A program made the translations under genes and the position numbers. The notes under the pieces are model-generated. The model did not search any database. It saw only the letters and a program-made list of their open reading frames with translations, and had not been told where the DNA came from. Below, piece after piece: positions 27,586-34,030 of a DNA stretch of 34,030 bases. Source of the stretch: Fragilaria crotonensis (taxonomy: Eukaryota; Bacillariophyta; Fragilariophyceae; Fragilariales; Fragilariaceae); contig JAKSYS010000669.1 in assembly GCA_022925895.1 (NCBI GenBank), positions 1-34,030 on the forward strand, given 5' to 3'. How positions within the stretch are numbered: the first letter of the stretch is position 1; the number at the start of each line of letters is the position of its first letter.

Positions 27586-28665
27586 TCAGCCCGGCCCGAG
27601 GCGATAGCCGCCACCGTGTAGCATGGCGGCTGCCAGGCCCGTCATGACAGGTTGGGCTTGGACGTGAAGATATCGGTAGAGCTCGTCAGAGCGCCAGCGA
27701 CCAACCATGCGGATTTTGTCACAGGGAACACCCGCGCATAACAAGGCCATGGCGCCCCCGGCGCGGGTGGAGCGGGCGGAAACGTCGGTGGCGGCGAAGG
27801 CGGGGTCGGGGTAGAGGACGAGGGCGGAGCGAAGGCGGTGAGTGACGTCGGTGGAGAGGACAAATTGAAGGCGTGCGTCTGGTGACGTCGCAAAGGCATT
27901 CAAAGGGGTGGTTGGGGGGGAATGGAGGCTCCGTAAGGTTAGGACGCGCGCAACTAAAGCCAACACCGGGCATAAGGTGGGGTGCCCGGAGCGGCCATGG
28001 CCGATGCGCTCGTTGCGCACGCCATTCTTTTGGCGTGTGAACGTCAACGTGGCAAAGGTGGCCGCGCGCACGTCGTCCAAGGGACACACGGAAATGTCGA
28101 GGGCACGGGTACCAATCCAGAGCTGAAGATCTTTCAACCGGAAGAGGTTGTCGGTGGGGTCAGGAACACCGAGGTATTCCCCGGGCCGTAACAGGAAGTA
28201 GAAACCGAATACTAAACATTCGGCAGCCGCGGCGGCGGCGGGAGTGGCCTCCAGTGTGGCCAAGTGCACCATGCGTGTGAGGAGCCCAATCGGCAGCGGC
28301 TTTACGCGTGATGGCGGGTCATCGGCGGTGGCCCAGGCGCGGTACAATGAGCTGAGCCGGAAATCCAGGTGACCATGGGGACTTAAGCGAGGGTCTGGGG
28401 CCCCCAACCCGGCATACGTCTGTCCCACCGAGCGGAGGGCATCCTCCACCGTGCGAGAGCGGACGGGGTGCCGGCCGGGAGCGATGGTGCCGTCGCGGAG
28501 GCGTTGGGCAAAGATTTGGAGGAGAGGGACAGGGTCACGGGGGAGGTGATCGGGGACAACGCCAAGGTCGGTGCAGAACTTGACCCACAATTGCCAGGAT
28601 TTGGAGGTGGAGGTGACACGGTTAGGGGAAACGCGCCGGGCTGACGCTTGCAAACAGAGCGCCAA
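27586..28665 (-). CDS. DIRS tyrosine recombinase
   Basis: 359 codons as an open frame beginning in the overlap with RNase H. The first codon is TTG, so true initiation or a frame change within 28622-28665 is unknown. The N-terminal half is a SAM-like core-binding part (STSKSWQLWVKFCTDLG). The catalytic half holds LTFTRQKNGVRNERIGHG, SARSTRAGGAMALLCAGVP, then IRMVGRWRSDELYRYLH with the likely nucleophilic Tyr before LH. The R-A-G-G-A box and R-W-R-S-D-E-x-x-R-Y-L are typical of DIRS recombinases. The Arg-His-x-x-Arg box usual in this position reads S-T-R-A-G here, as in many DIRS members. The enzyme would insert circular element DNA without making duplications. Confidence 0.88.
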   Translation of the reverse strand: MALCLQASARRVSPNRVTSTSKSWQLWVKFCTDLGVVPDHLPRDPVPLLQIFAQRLRDGTIAPGRHPVRSRTVEDALRSVGQTYAGLGAPDPRLSPHGHLDFRLSSLYRAWATADDPPSRVKPLPIGLLTRMVHLATLEATPAAAAAAECLVFGFYFLLRPGEYLGVPDPTDNLFRLKDLQLWIGTRALDISVCPLDDVRAATFATLTFTRQKNGVRNERIGHGRSGHPTLCPVLALVARVLTLRSLHSPPTTPLNAFATSPDARLQFVLSTDVTHRLRSALVLYPDPAFAATDVSARSTRAGGAMALLCAGVPCDKIRMVGRWRSDELYRYLHVQAQPVMTGLAAAMLHGGGYRLGPG

Positions 28666-29068
28666 TCAGCATAGAGCTGGTGGACGGCGGCAGGGTCCAG
28701 ATGCGCCACGGCAATACCTGTGGATAGTGGGTGTCGAAGTGGGTGAGTAAGTTCTCCGCAGACAAGTGCCACAAGCGGGAAGCATCGTCGGCCATCACGT
28801 TCGCCGCCCCTGCAATGTGCGAGTGGGTGGGGACGTAGCGGAAATGTCGCTGGTGGAGAGAGTTGAGTCGTAAGAGATAGGCTCGAGGACCTAAGGACGT
28901 GGCAGAGCCTTTCTCGGACCAGGCTAGCGCCACCGTGTTGTCGGTAGCTAGCCACAGCGTGCGCTCTGCGACGTCGACGTGACGTGCGAGCACATCCTTG
29001 TGCGCAATGAGTGCTGTGAGCTCTAAATCAGAGATGGAAATGGTGCCGTGGGGATTGTCGGCGGACAC
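28622..29068 (-). CDS. DIRS RNase H, continuing Pol in another frame
   Basis: 148 codons, opening after a TAG at about 29090 and starting SADNPHGTISISDLELTALI. It carries WLATDNTVALAWSEKGSA, PRAYLLRLNSLHQRHFRYVP and DDASRLW, with the acidic residues of DIRS RNase H. The RT frame ends at 29028. The domain is thus divided between two frames by one net nucleotide at about 29070-29085. Whether this is a mutation or recoding is open. It is followed by the recombinase in the third frame. Confidence 0.82.
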   Translation of the reverse strand: MSADNPHGTISISDLELTALIAHKDVLARHVDVAERTLWLATDNTVALAWSEKGSATSLGPRAYLLRLNSLHQRHFRYVPTHSHIAGAANVMADDASRLWHLSAENLLTHFDTHYPQVLPWRIWTLPPSTSSMLIGALFASVSPARFP

Positions 29069-30773
29069 TAACGCTTGTTGGGATTGCTACGGGAAACGGC
29101 ATGCGCCATAGTGTAGGCGGAAAAACGTTTCCGTCGCCGTTGTGGAACCACACACCACCCATTCCGTTGCCGCTGGCATCGCTGGCTCCGAGGAAAAGGG
29201 GCTCGCTTGGGTGTAGCTCACGGAGGCGAGTAGGCCTGTCGCGTAACGTGTCGGCCAATGCCGTGAAGTCGGCTGCCATGTCGCGCACGCGTGTCGTGAT
29301 GCGCACCCGATTGCCAGTTGCGGATTGGAGGGAATGTTGTAGGATGGAGAACAGGCCTCGGGAGCCTGGCAGCGCAGGGGACATGGAGCGAAGCTCTCCT
29401 AGCAGTTTATGCCAGAAGGCCACGGAGACGCATTTGCGGGGAGGATCAAGGTGACGCAGCAGTTCATACAGGCGCTCCAGCCGGTGTGGCGGCAATTGCA
29501 AGGTCCCAGCGTGTGTGTCGAGATCCCACCCCAAAATGCGTTTCCTTGTACTCCAAAAAGCGTCACCCTTTAGCATCTTCTTGACGGACGCGGGCTCCTT
29601 TCGATATATCGGATCGCCCGTTTCCAAAGGGCGTAAGACATCGTCGATGGCTGCTAACGTATGGCGCAGGACGTTCCGCTGTTGGGACGCCGTTTGTGCC
29701 ATAAGCAGAAAATCGTCCACGTAGACGTCCACACTTGCTACCGGCGGTCGTCCATGCTTGTGCCGGTGCACGTCATGGACGGACGGCCGTATAATTGGCT
29801 TGTCCTTGACGATGTCGGGCGGGGGTGTTGCGGCAACTGCCTCCAACCGATGCATCGTGCTGCGGGGTCGCTCGCTGGAGGAGCGGCGTCGCAGGCGGCT
29901 ATTGGACAGGTCACAAGCTGTCTCGGTCAGTACGCAGAAGTATGGCGGGGATTCCACCCAGCCCATGGGTAGGGCTAACGGGAATGCCACCAACAATGGT
30001 TGGCCAAGCGAAGTCGGTAGAACGACTCCTAATTTAGGGATGTCACGTATATTTAACCAGACTCGGTAGAACCCATCCGCAATATCGATTTTGGACAGAT
30101 ATACCGGTCCGTAGCGCGGGTCGCTCTCGACTATCGTGCGGACAACCCGTTGCAGTGCTCGGCCAAACTGCATGGCCTCTTTGGGGGCAAGTGCAACGGT
30201 TTCTTCGTTCACCGCGGAGAAACTGTAGTCCACAATCAGTCGAGGTCTTCTGTCTCGCTGTGGCACTACCCCCAGCGGTGAAAGGCGGAGGTTCGGCCAG
30301 TCTTTAACCATCTCATATGGGAGGACCGTCCAGTAGCCTTGCATGCAAAAGTCAAGGATCTCTGTGAAAACAAATTCTTGGTAGTCGCGAGACGATTTGT
30401 GCGGTCCGCGTATCATGGCACGACGTCGTTTCTCCGTGGTCCATGGTGGTGTAGATGTTAGGAGGTTGGCCCCTCGTAACCTCAGATGGTTCAGCAAGCG
30501 CGCCGCTTTGTGGGGAAGCGTTTGCACATCTGGGGACAAATTTGACGTTCCTCTGGCCCCTGCGACGTGTGCGGTCCAACCGGATTCACGAACGGACAAT
30601 GCGGCACGATATGCTAACTTACCAAGCGTTTCCTCTGTCGCCGACAGGTCCGACGCCTTCCGTTTGGATCCTGTCGTGTGGCCAGTGTCGGGCCTTACAT
30701 CACCCCCTCCAGGCCAGGGCGGTGCCGTGCGAAGCCAGGACAACTCCTCCTCGGAGTCATCCTGGCGTCCCCG
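29028..30773 (-). CDS. DIRS reverse transcriptase (with first part of RNase H)
   Basis: The open frame begins directly after the Gag stop codon, in the same frame, and has no ATG for its first ~120 codons (first Met codon at about 30416). RT motifs are LRLSPLGVVPQRDRRPRLIV, LSKIDIADGFYRVWL (motif A Asp), LPMGWVESPPYFC, and SVDVYVDDFLLMAQ with the catalytic YVDD. A roughly 60-residue Arg/Ser/Pro-rich insertion separates SPPYFC from YVDD. The RNase H start FLGASDASGNGMGGVWF is near the end. Expression probably depends on readthrough of the Gag UGA. It would copy element RNA and, with RNase H and recombinase, yield circular DNA. Confidence 0.9.
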   Translation of the reverse strand, partial: RGRQDDSEEELSWLRTAPPWPGGGDVRPDTGHTTGSKRKASDLSATEETLGKLAYRAALSVRESGWTAHVAGARGTSNLSPDVQTLPHKAARLLNHLRLRGANLLTSTPPWTTEKRRRAMIRGPHKSSRDYQEFVFTEILDFCMQGYWTVLPYEMVKDWPNLRLSPLGVVPQRDRRPRLIVDYSFSAVNEETVALAPKEAMQFGRALQRVVRTIVESDPRYGPVYLSKIDIADGFYRVWLNIRDIPKLGVVLPTSLGQPLLVAFPLALPMGWVESPPYFCVLTETACDLSNSRLRRRSSSERPRSTMHRLEAVAATPPPDIVKDKPIIRPSVHDVHRHKHGRPPVASVDVYVDDFLLMAQTASQQRNVLRHTLAAIDDVLRPLETGDPIYRKEPASVKKMLKGDAFWSTRKRILGWDLDTHAGTLQLPPHRLERLYELLRHLDPPRKCVSVAFWHKLLGELRSMSPALPGSRGLFSILQHSLQSATGNRVRITTRVRDMAADFTALADTLRDRPTRLRELHPSEPLFLGASDASGNGMGGVWFHNGDGNVFPPTLWRMPFPVAIPTSVSVRRQSPRHHFHL

Positions 30774-30776
30774 TCA
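30735..30776 (-). promoter_or_regulatory. Putative stop-codon readthrough signal (UGA CGG plus hairpin)
   Basis: The sense RNA reads Gag...UGA (30776-30774), CGG, five more bases, then a 13-bp stem from CCAGGAUGACUCC (30765-30753) and GGAGUUGUCCUGG (30747-30735) with a five-base loop GAGGA. Two pairs are G.U and become A.C mismatches on the other strand. UGA-CGG followed 8 nt later by a stem-loop is the known layout of leaky stops in several RNA viruses. Gag and RT are in the same frame on either side. Confidence 0.7.
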
Positions 30777-32987
30777 AGCCGATGCATTGGGGGCCGACGA
30801 CGCCGCGAGGTGCTCTCGGCAATAGGTGAGTAAACGGGCGCGCTCCCCGGGGGTTGCAAAATTTGCGTGGGTTTGCGCCCGACCACAATTATCGAAACAC
30901 GCACCCCGCAACCACCAGGCCAGGCAGAACTCCTGACCGGCGTCGTTCGCCGGTGGCCGATGTGCCTGAATCACAGGGCTGGTGCCTCCCGGTCGCACAA
31001 CGATGGCCGCAAAATCAGCATCGTGTGTTGGGTTTTGGACGCGCGTAGCCTGCTGCTCTGGCTGCGCCCCTCTCGTGGTGCCCGTCGTCAAAGTCGACAC
31101 TCCCGTGCTGACTGTGCCGGTGCTGGTCGAGGTAGTGGTTCCTGTACCGCGCCCTCCTCCAGCACTACCGCCGCTACCGCTTCCTCTGCCGATGACCGTA
31201 TACTCAGATGGGAGTGGGACCCAGTTCGACGACAACGGAAAGGTACCTCGTTTGAGCTCCGTCACGAGCGAACGGAACTCCGGTAGCTCGACGCCGGTGT
31301 TGTCTTCGGCTATGTTCGTGCTCACGGCATGCAAGTACTCGAACACGTTAACCTGAACCGACCTGATAATACACGGGAAGAACATGTTGGCAATGTTCGG
31401 ATTGCCCGCGATTTGTAAGTACCGATCCGTGATGTATGGCGTCGCATTATTGATCGCGGAAACCAATTGCCACACACGCTCCACGAAGGTGTGAGTGGGA
31501 CCGACGCCTTGGAAGAGTGCTTGGCATAGCACCGCGTATCGTGTGAGAGTTATAGCTACGTCCAATGTGTCACGTGGGAAACGTAGCCTCTCCTTTTCTT
31601 TCAACGCAGTGTAATCGTGCAGGCTGGCCGCTTGTTCGCCTTGCGCTAGTTGGTTGCTGACGTTTGAGAGTGCCAAGGCCTCGAGGTGGCTTGCGGTTCC
31701 TGAGTAGGCCACTTGGAAAGGCTGACAGCCTGAGTTTAGGTCGTCCACGCCGTGTCCCACGAACATGAAACCAATTATCATTTGCTTCAAGCCAGTTGTG
31801 ATGATCGGGGTATAGAGTGCAGTGTCTAAACCCCGTGCTTGACACACTCGATGGAATTCTTGTGTGAGGAGCGTGTGTTGCTCGCTCTTTGCGCAGTTGG
31901 CGAGTCGCCCCCACACAGGTGCCACGTCTTCTGGGCGCGATACGTTGCAGAATCGAAGCAGCGTGCGGTACGTCTCCCTGTACACCTCTTGTATAAGTTT
32001 CGGTTCGCGGGTGACCCCTCGCTCACCAGCTAACGGTCCCTCTCCTCCTCGAGCACTCGTTAGTGCTCGCAAGGCTCCAGCAAGGGTGCCCGTAACTTCG
32101 GCGGTTGCTGGGTCCGGGTCAGCAAGTGCCGGTAGGTCCGCACGTACCTTGCTTATCATGTACCGATAGACCTGTTCAGGCAGGTGTACCGCGGTTAGGG
32201 GATAGAGTACGCAAGGCGACCCGTTCTGCGCTCCCCCTCCTCCTCTCGCCGTACAAGCTGCCCTCAGCCATATGAGAATGTCGGTGCAGGCTGCCACTTC
32301 ATCTCGGGCCTGCATGCTACCGTAAAGCTCTTGATAGACAACCTTCGCCGATAAACCTCGGCGGTGTATGATGAGGGCGGCGTAGTGCCCCGGGATCAAT
32401 TGCACATTTCGTGGTCTCACCACTTCAGTCTCGGGATCCGCCTCGGTGTACGGCCCCAGGGGTACCATGGGGTCCTCCCAGGTCAGTAAGTGGACATTCA
32501 TGGCTGCTAACGTGGGGACGCGCACAGGCGCCTGCACAAGATGGAACACCGAGTTTGGTACGTCCACTGCAGGATATTGATGAGGCATGATGTCACCTTG
32601 CAGGCCGATGACCTGGTCATGGAAACCAGATGCAGGCTCTCCGGGCAAGTCCATGTAGCGCATGAACCTATGGAGTACCGTAACCTCTAGGGTATTGCCG
32701 GGTCCCGTGACCAGTACAAGGAAGTTCATTGGCTGGCGGTCACTGAGATGAACTGTCTGGTCACGGAGATTTGCTGGGGCTGGGACTGCCCCGGCTCCCC
32801 CGTCGACGAAACGATATCCGAATAGGTATTCGGCTACCCGACCGGCAGCCGGTCCATTAACGGCGTCACTTAGAAGTTCTCGATACGTGCGAGGTCGAAA
32901 CACCCCCGCAGGGGCAACGGGCACTGGTGGTGCTCCCGGAGCTTCGGGGGCGACACCAGGTACTCCCACTTGGAATGGTAGGGCCAT
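30774..32987 (-). CDS. DIRS Gag-like protein with CCCH zinc motif
   Basis: 737 codons from a real ATG at 32987 (MALPFQVGVPGVAPEAPGAP). The protein is Pro/Gly-rich at the start, then a long helical capsid-like region. A Ser/Thr/Gly-rich linker (residues about 600-650) precedes a C-terminal C-x8-C-x3-C-x5-H motif in FCLAWWLRGACFDNCGRAQT at residues 688-707, typical of DIRS Gag. It would package element RNA. The start is about 220 bp downstream of a TATA-like sequence in repeat B2. The UGA stop lies in the proposed readthrough signal. ORF intact, as expected for a young element. Confidence 0.87.
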   Translation of the reverse strand: MALPFQVGVPGVAPEAPGAPPVPVAPAGVFRPRTYRELLSDAVNGPAAGRVAEYLFGYRFVDGGAGAVPAPANLRDQTVHLSDRQPMNFLVLVTGPGNTLEVTVLHRFMRYMDLPGEPASGFHDQVIGLQGDIMPHQYPAVDVPNSVFHLVQAPVRVPTLAAMNVHLLTWEDPMVPLGPYTEADPETEVVRPRNVQLIPGHYAALIIHRRGLSAKVVYQELYGSMQARDEVAACTDILIWLRAACTARGGGGAQNGSPCVLYPLTAVHLPEQVYRYMISKVRADLPALADPDPATAEVTGTLAGALRALTSARGGEGPLAGERGVTREPKLIQEVYRETYRTLLRFCNVSRPEDVAPVWGRLANCAKSEQHTLLTQEFHRVCQARGLDTALYTPIITTGLKQMIIGFMFVGHGVDDLNSGCQPFQVAYSGTASHLEALALSNVSNQLAQGEQAASLHDYTALKEKERLRFPRDTLDVAITLTRYAVLCQALFQGVGPTHTFVERVWQLVSAINNATPYITDRYLQIAGNPNIANMFFPCIIRSVQVNVFEYLHAVSTNIAEDNTGVELPEFRSLVTELKRGTFPLSSNWVPLPSEYTVIGRGSGSGGSAGGGRGTGTTTSTSTGTVSTGVSTLTTGTTRGAQPEQQATRVQNPTHDADFAAIVVRPGGTSPVIQAHRPPANDAGQEFCLAWWLRGACFDNCGRAQTHANFATPGERARLLTYCREHLAASSAPNASA

Positions 32988-33042
32988 ATCGTCGGCTGGC
33001 TGGAAAACCGAGTTCTGACGTCGATATGTGCTCGAACACCAA

Positions 33043-33320
33043 GAAGCTAAAAACTAGACTACTAGTATCGCAAACGCCCTGTTGGTGACCGTCTTAGCGG
33101 TGACCAACCTTGTGTGCTTTGCCGTGTTGTCCGAATGCGATGCCGTTGCGTCGCTTTCAAACTAACAATGAGACTTGAGTGGCATTCCGTTCACGACGCC
33201 GAGTATCTTTTATATATATGGAGAGCTACGACTCGCTGTATGAATGTTCTGCGCTGCGTAGCTGTTGTGTAGAAATGTAGTGGGCAGCCATCCCCCCTTG
33301 CACTTCGCTACCACTGACGG
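33043..33320 (-). repeat. DIRS split direct repeat B2 (outer, 5' in sense)
   Basis: 278 bp identical to B1. It forms the 5' end of the sense transcript region and contains a TATA-like box. The outer end is CCACTGACGG, followed in the host by TGTGTGTTGTG. Confidence 0.94.
33207..33218 (-). promoter_or_regulatory. TATA-like box in DIRS repeat B2
   Basis: The sense strand reads TATATATAAAAG, a strong TATA match, about 220 bp upstream of the Gag ATG. The identical copy in B1 is at 27242-27253. It is the best promoter candidate for the element transcript. Confidence 0.55.
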
Positions 33321-33583
33321 TGTGTGTTGTGTGTGAATGTTTGAGTAGGAAGTAGGAACTGGCTACATGTAACAGGATTTAGTTGCATGTACTTTGTACT
33401 GTAGTCTAGACTACTGTTGTACTGCGTCTCCACATTACGAATCTGCCATTGTGGCATTGGGGAATCGGACCTGTGCTCGTGATTTGGGAATATGGGTGCG
33501 CCTTGATGACGAAACACCATGGATTGGAGCACCTCCTGCTGTGGAAATCCGTTGAAAAGTGTAGGAAAGATGAATGACACGAT
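33321..33583 (-). pseudogene. N-terminal side of the unknown ORF split by the DIRS element
   Basis: An open frame starts after a TAG at about 33584 and runs into the DIRS boundary (FNGFPQQEVLQSMVFRHQG, PNHEHRSDSPMPQWQIRN). No ATG is near its opening, so an upstream exon is possible. Joined with 26513-26899 across the excised element it gives about 217 codons without a stop. Not recognised; a chance ORF cannot be excluded. A plus-strand ORF (33519-33950) overlaps it and is equally unsupported. Confidence 0.35.
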
Positions 33584-33956
33584 CTATTTAGGTTTTTTTA
33601 ATTTGAGAAATTTAATGATTATATGCATGGATCCACCTCGTATGAGCCTGGCAAGTGGGAGGAGGTTAAATCAAGGTTATAGGACTCCGTATGGTAGCCT
33701 CAACGTTCAAATCGTGCCAAAATTCCCATTTGTTTCCCTCCGGCTTGATGGTGCATTTCTATGTTACAGTATGTATCATACATACGGGGCTATTCCCATT
33801 GAGGGACAAAACAATTTAGAATATCAACACACAATTGTTACTGATACTGTACGGCGGGTGTTGCATTGTTCCATTGTCACATTGTCGCCTTCTTCGATTG
33901 TGATTATCGAGAAAGCCATTGTATCATCTACCCATCATCTATTGTACTAGTTTACC
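33584..33956. other. Region upstream of the last gene, no supported feature
   Basis: About 370 bp. An open plus-strand stretch ending at 33950 has no recognisable motif. The region probably contains the promoter and leader of the gene starting at 33957. Confidence 0.45.
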
Positions 33957-34030
33957 ATGGACGCCTACGATGAGCCCTTCGATGAGTTCATGGGACCTTC
34001 CAATGCCGCGAAGAGAGAATGCTGCAGGCT
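33957..34030 (+). CDS. Unknown gene, 5' end only
   Basis: ATG at 33957 in the context TTTACCATGG, then an acidic start MDAYDEPFDEFMGPSNAAKR and more codons with no stop to the window end. The start context and acidic N-terminus suggest a real gene, but only 24 codons are visible, so the product is unknown. Confidence 0.4.
   Translation, partial: MDAYDEPFDEFMGPSNAAKRECCR

Larger units (their letters stand above)
26900..33320 (-). mobile_element. DIRS/PAT-type tyrosine-recombinase retrotransposon with split direct repeats
   Basis: 6421 bp. On the plus strand the order is A1 (26900-27066), an 11-bp spacer, B1 (27078-27355), A2 (27354-27520), coding DNA, B2 (33043-33320). A1 and A2 are identical over 167 bp and B1 and B2 over 278 bp. 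In sense (minus) this is B - gag - RT - RNase H - tyrosine recombinase - A - B - A, the split-direct-repeat layout of PAT/Ngaro-like DIRS elements. The internal B1-A2 junction (GACGGCGGGA) is exactly what joining the two element ends would give, sharing GG. No target duplication is seen, as expected for recombinase-mediated insertion. Identical repeats point to a recent insertion. Confidence 0.95.

Noticed and set aside
30414-30773. Internal initiation for the DIRS RT
   Set aside because: The first ATG in frame lies about 120 codons in, close to the conserved RT core; shared frame with Gag favours readthrough.
30397-31356. Plus-strand ORFs opposite DIRS gag and RT
   Set aside because: GC-rich antisense shadows of the coding frames; no motifs.
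33519-33950. 143-codon plus-strand ORF
   Set aside because: No motif; overlaps the minus-strand frame at 33321-33583 and ends just before a better start at 33957. Kept as not supported.
1-34030. CRISPR array or bacterial operon structure
   Set aside because: No regularly spaced repeats; genes and introns are eukaryotic.

Overview
The window looks like nuclear DNA of a diatom, most likely a pennate one. This is inferred from four things: a eukaryotic ribosomal protein gene (eL14), a short GT-AG intron in a histidine-biosynthesis gene, a single-domain voltage-gated cation channel of the type common in diatoms, and retroelements that resemble diatom Copia (CoDi-like) and DIRS-like families. The species cannot be named from sequence alone. 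Family assignments rest on motifs read by eye, not on searches.

Layout. (1) 1-6469: an old, degraded Copia retrotransposon (Copia-1, minus strand) with diverged LTRs. It sits inside a Plavaka/KDZ-like DNA-transposase pseudogene (6470-8372, minus). (2) 8373-8885: AT-rich sequence with no convincing gene. (3) 8886-18685: a DDE-transposase-like gene (minus) split by a second, young Copia element (Copia-2, 9153-16843). Copia-2 has 450-bp LTRs differing at one base, a perfect 5-bp target duplication (AACTC), a clear polypurine tract and a primer site matching the anticodon arm of initiator tRNA-Met. (4) 18686-20217: AT-rich intergenic DNA with short repeats. (5) 20218-26398: a compact block of four host genes: a voltage-gated cation channel (+), a GH43/GH32-type beta-propeller protein with a probable plastid presequence (-), ribosomal protein eL14 (+), and a HIS4-like HisI-HisE histidine enzyme with one 86-nt intron (+). 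(6) 26900-33320: a DIRS/PAT-type tyrosine-recombinase retrotransposon (minus) with exact split direct repeats, which has split an open reading frame on the same strand. (7) 33321-34030: the other half of that reading frame, then the first codons of an unidentified plus-strand gene.

The mobile DNA shows nested insertions: Copia-1 in a Plavaka-like transposase, Copia-2 in a DDE transposase, and DIRS in an ORF. All recognised transposon coding regions are on the minus strand. The host genes sit in one block free of recognised transposons.

The observation I rate highest is in the DIRS element. gag and the RT ORF share one frame and are separated by a single UGA followed by CGG. Eight nucleotides downstream is a 13-bp hairpin whose two G.U pairs form only in the sense RNA. 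This is the layout of a stop-codon readthrough signal and would couple Gag to RT expression.
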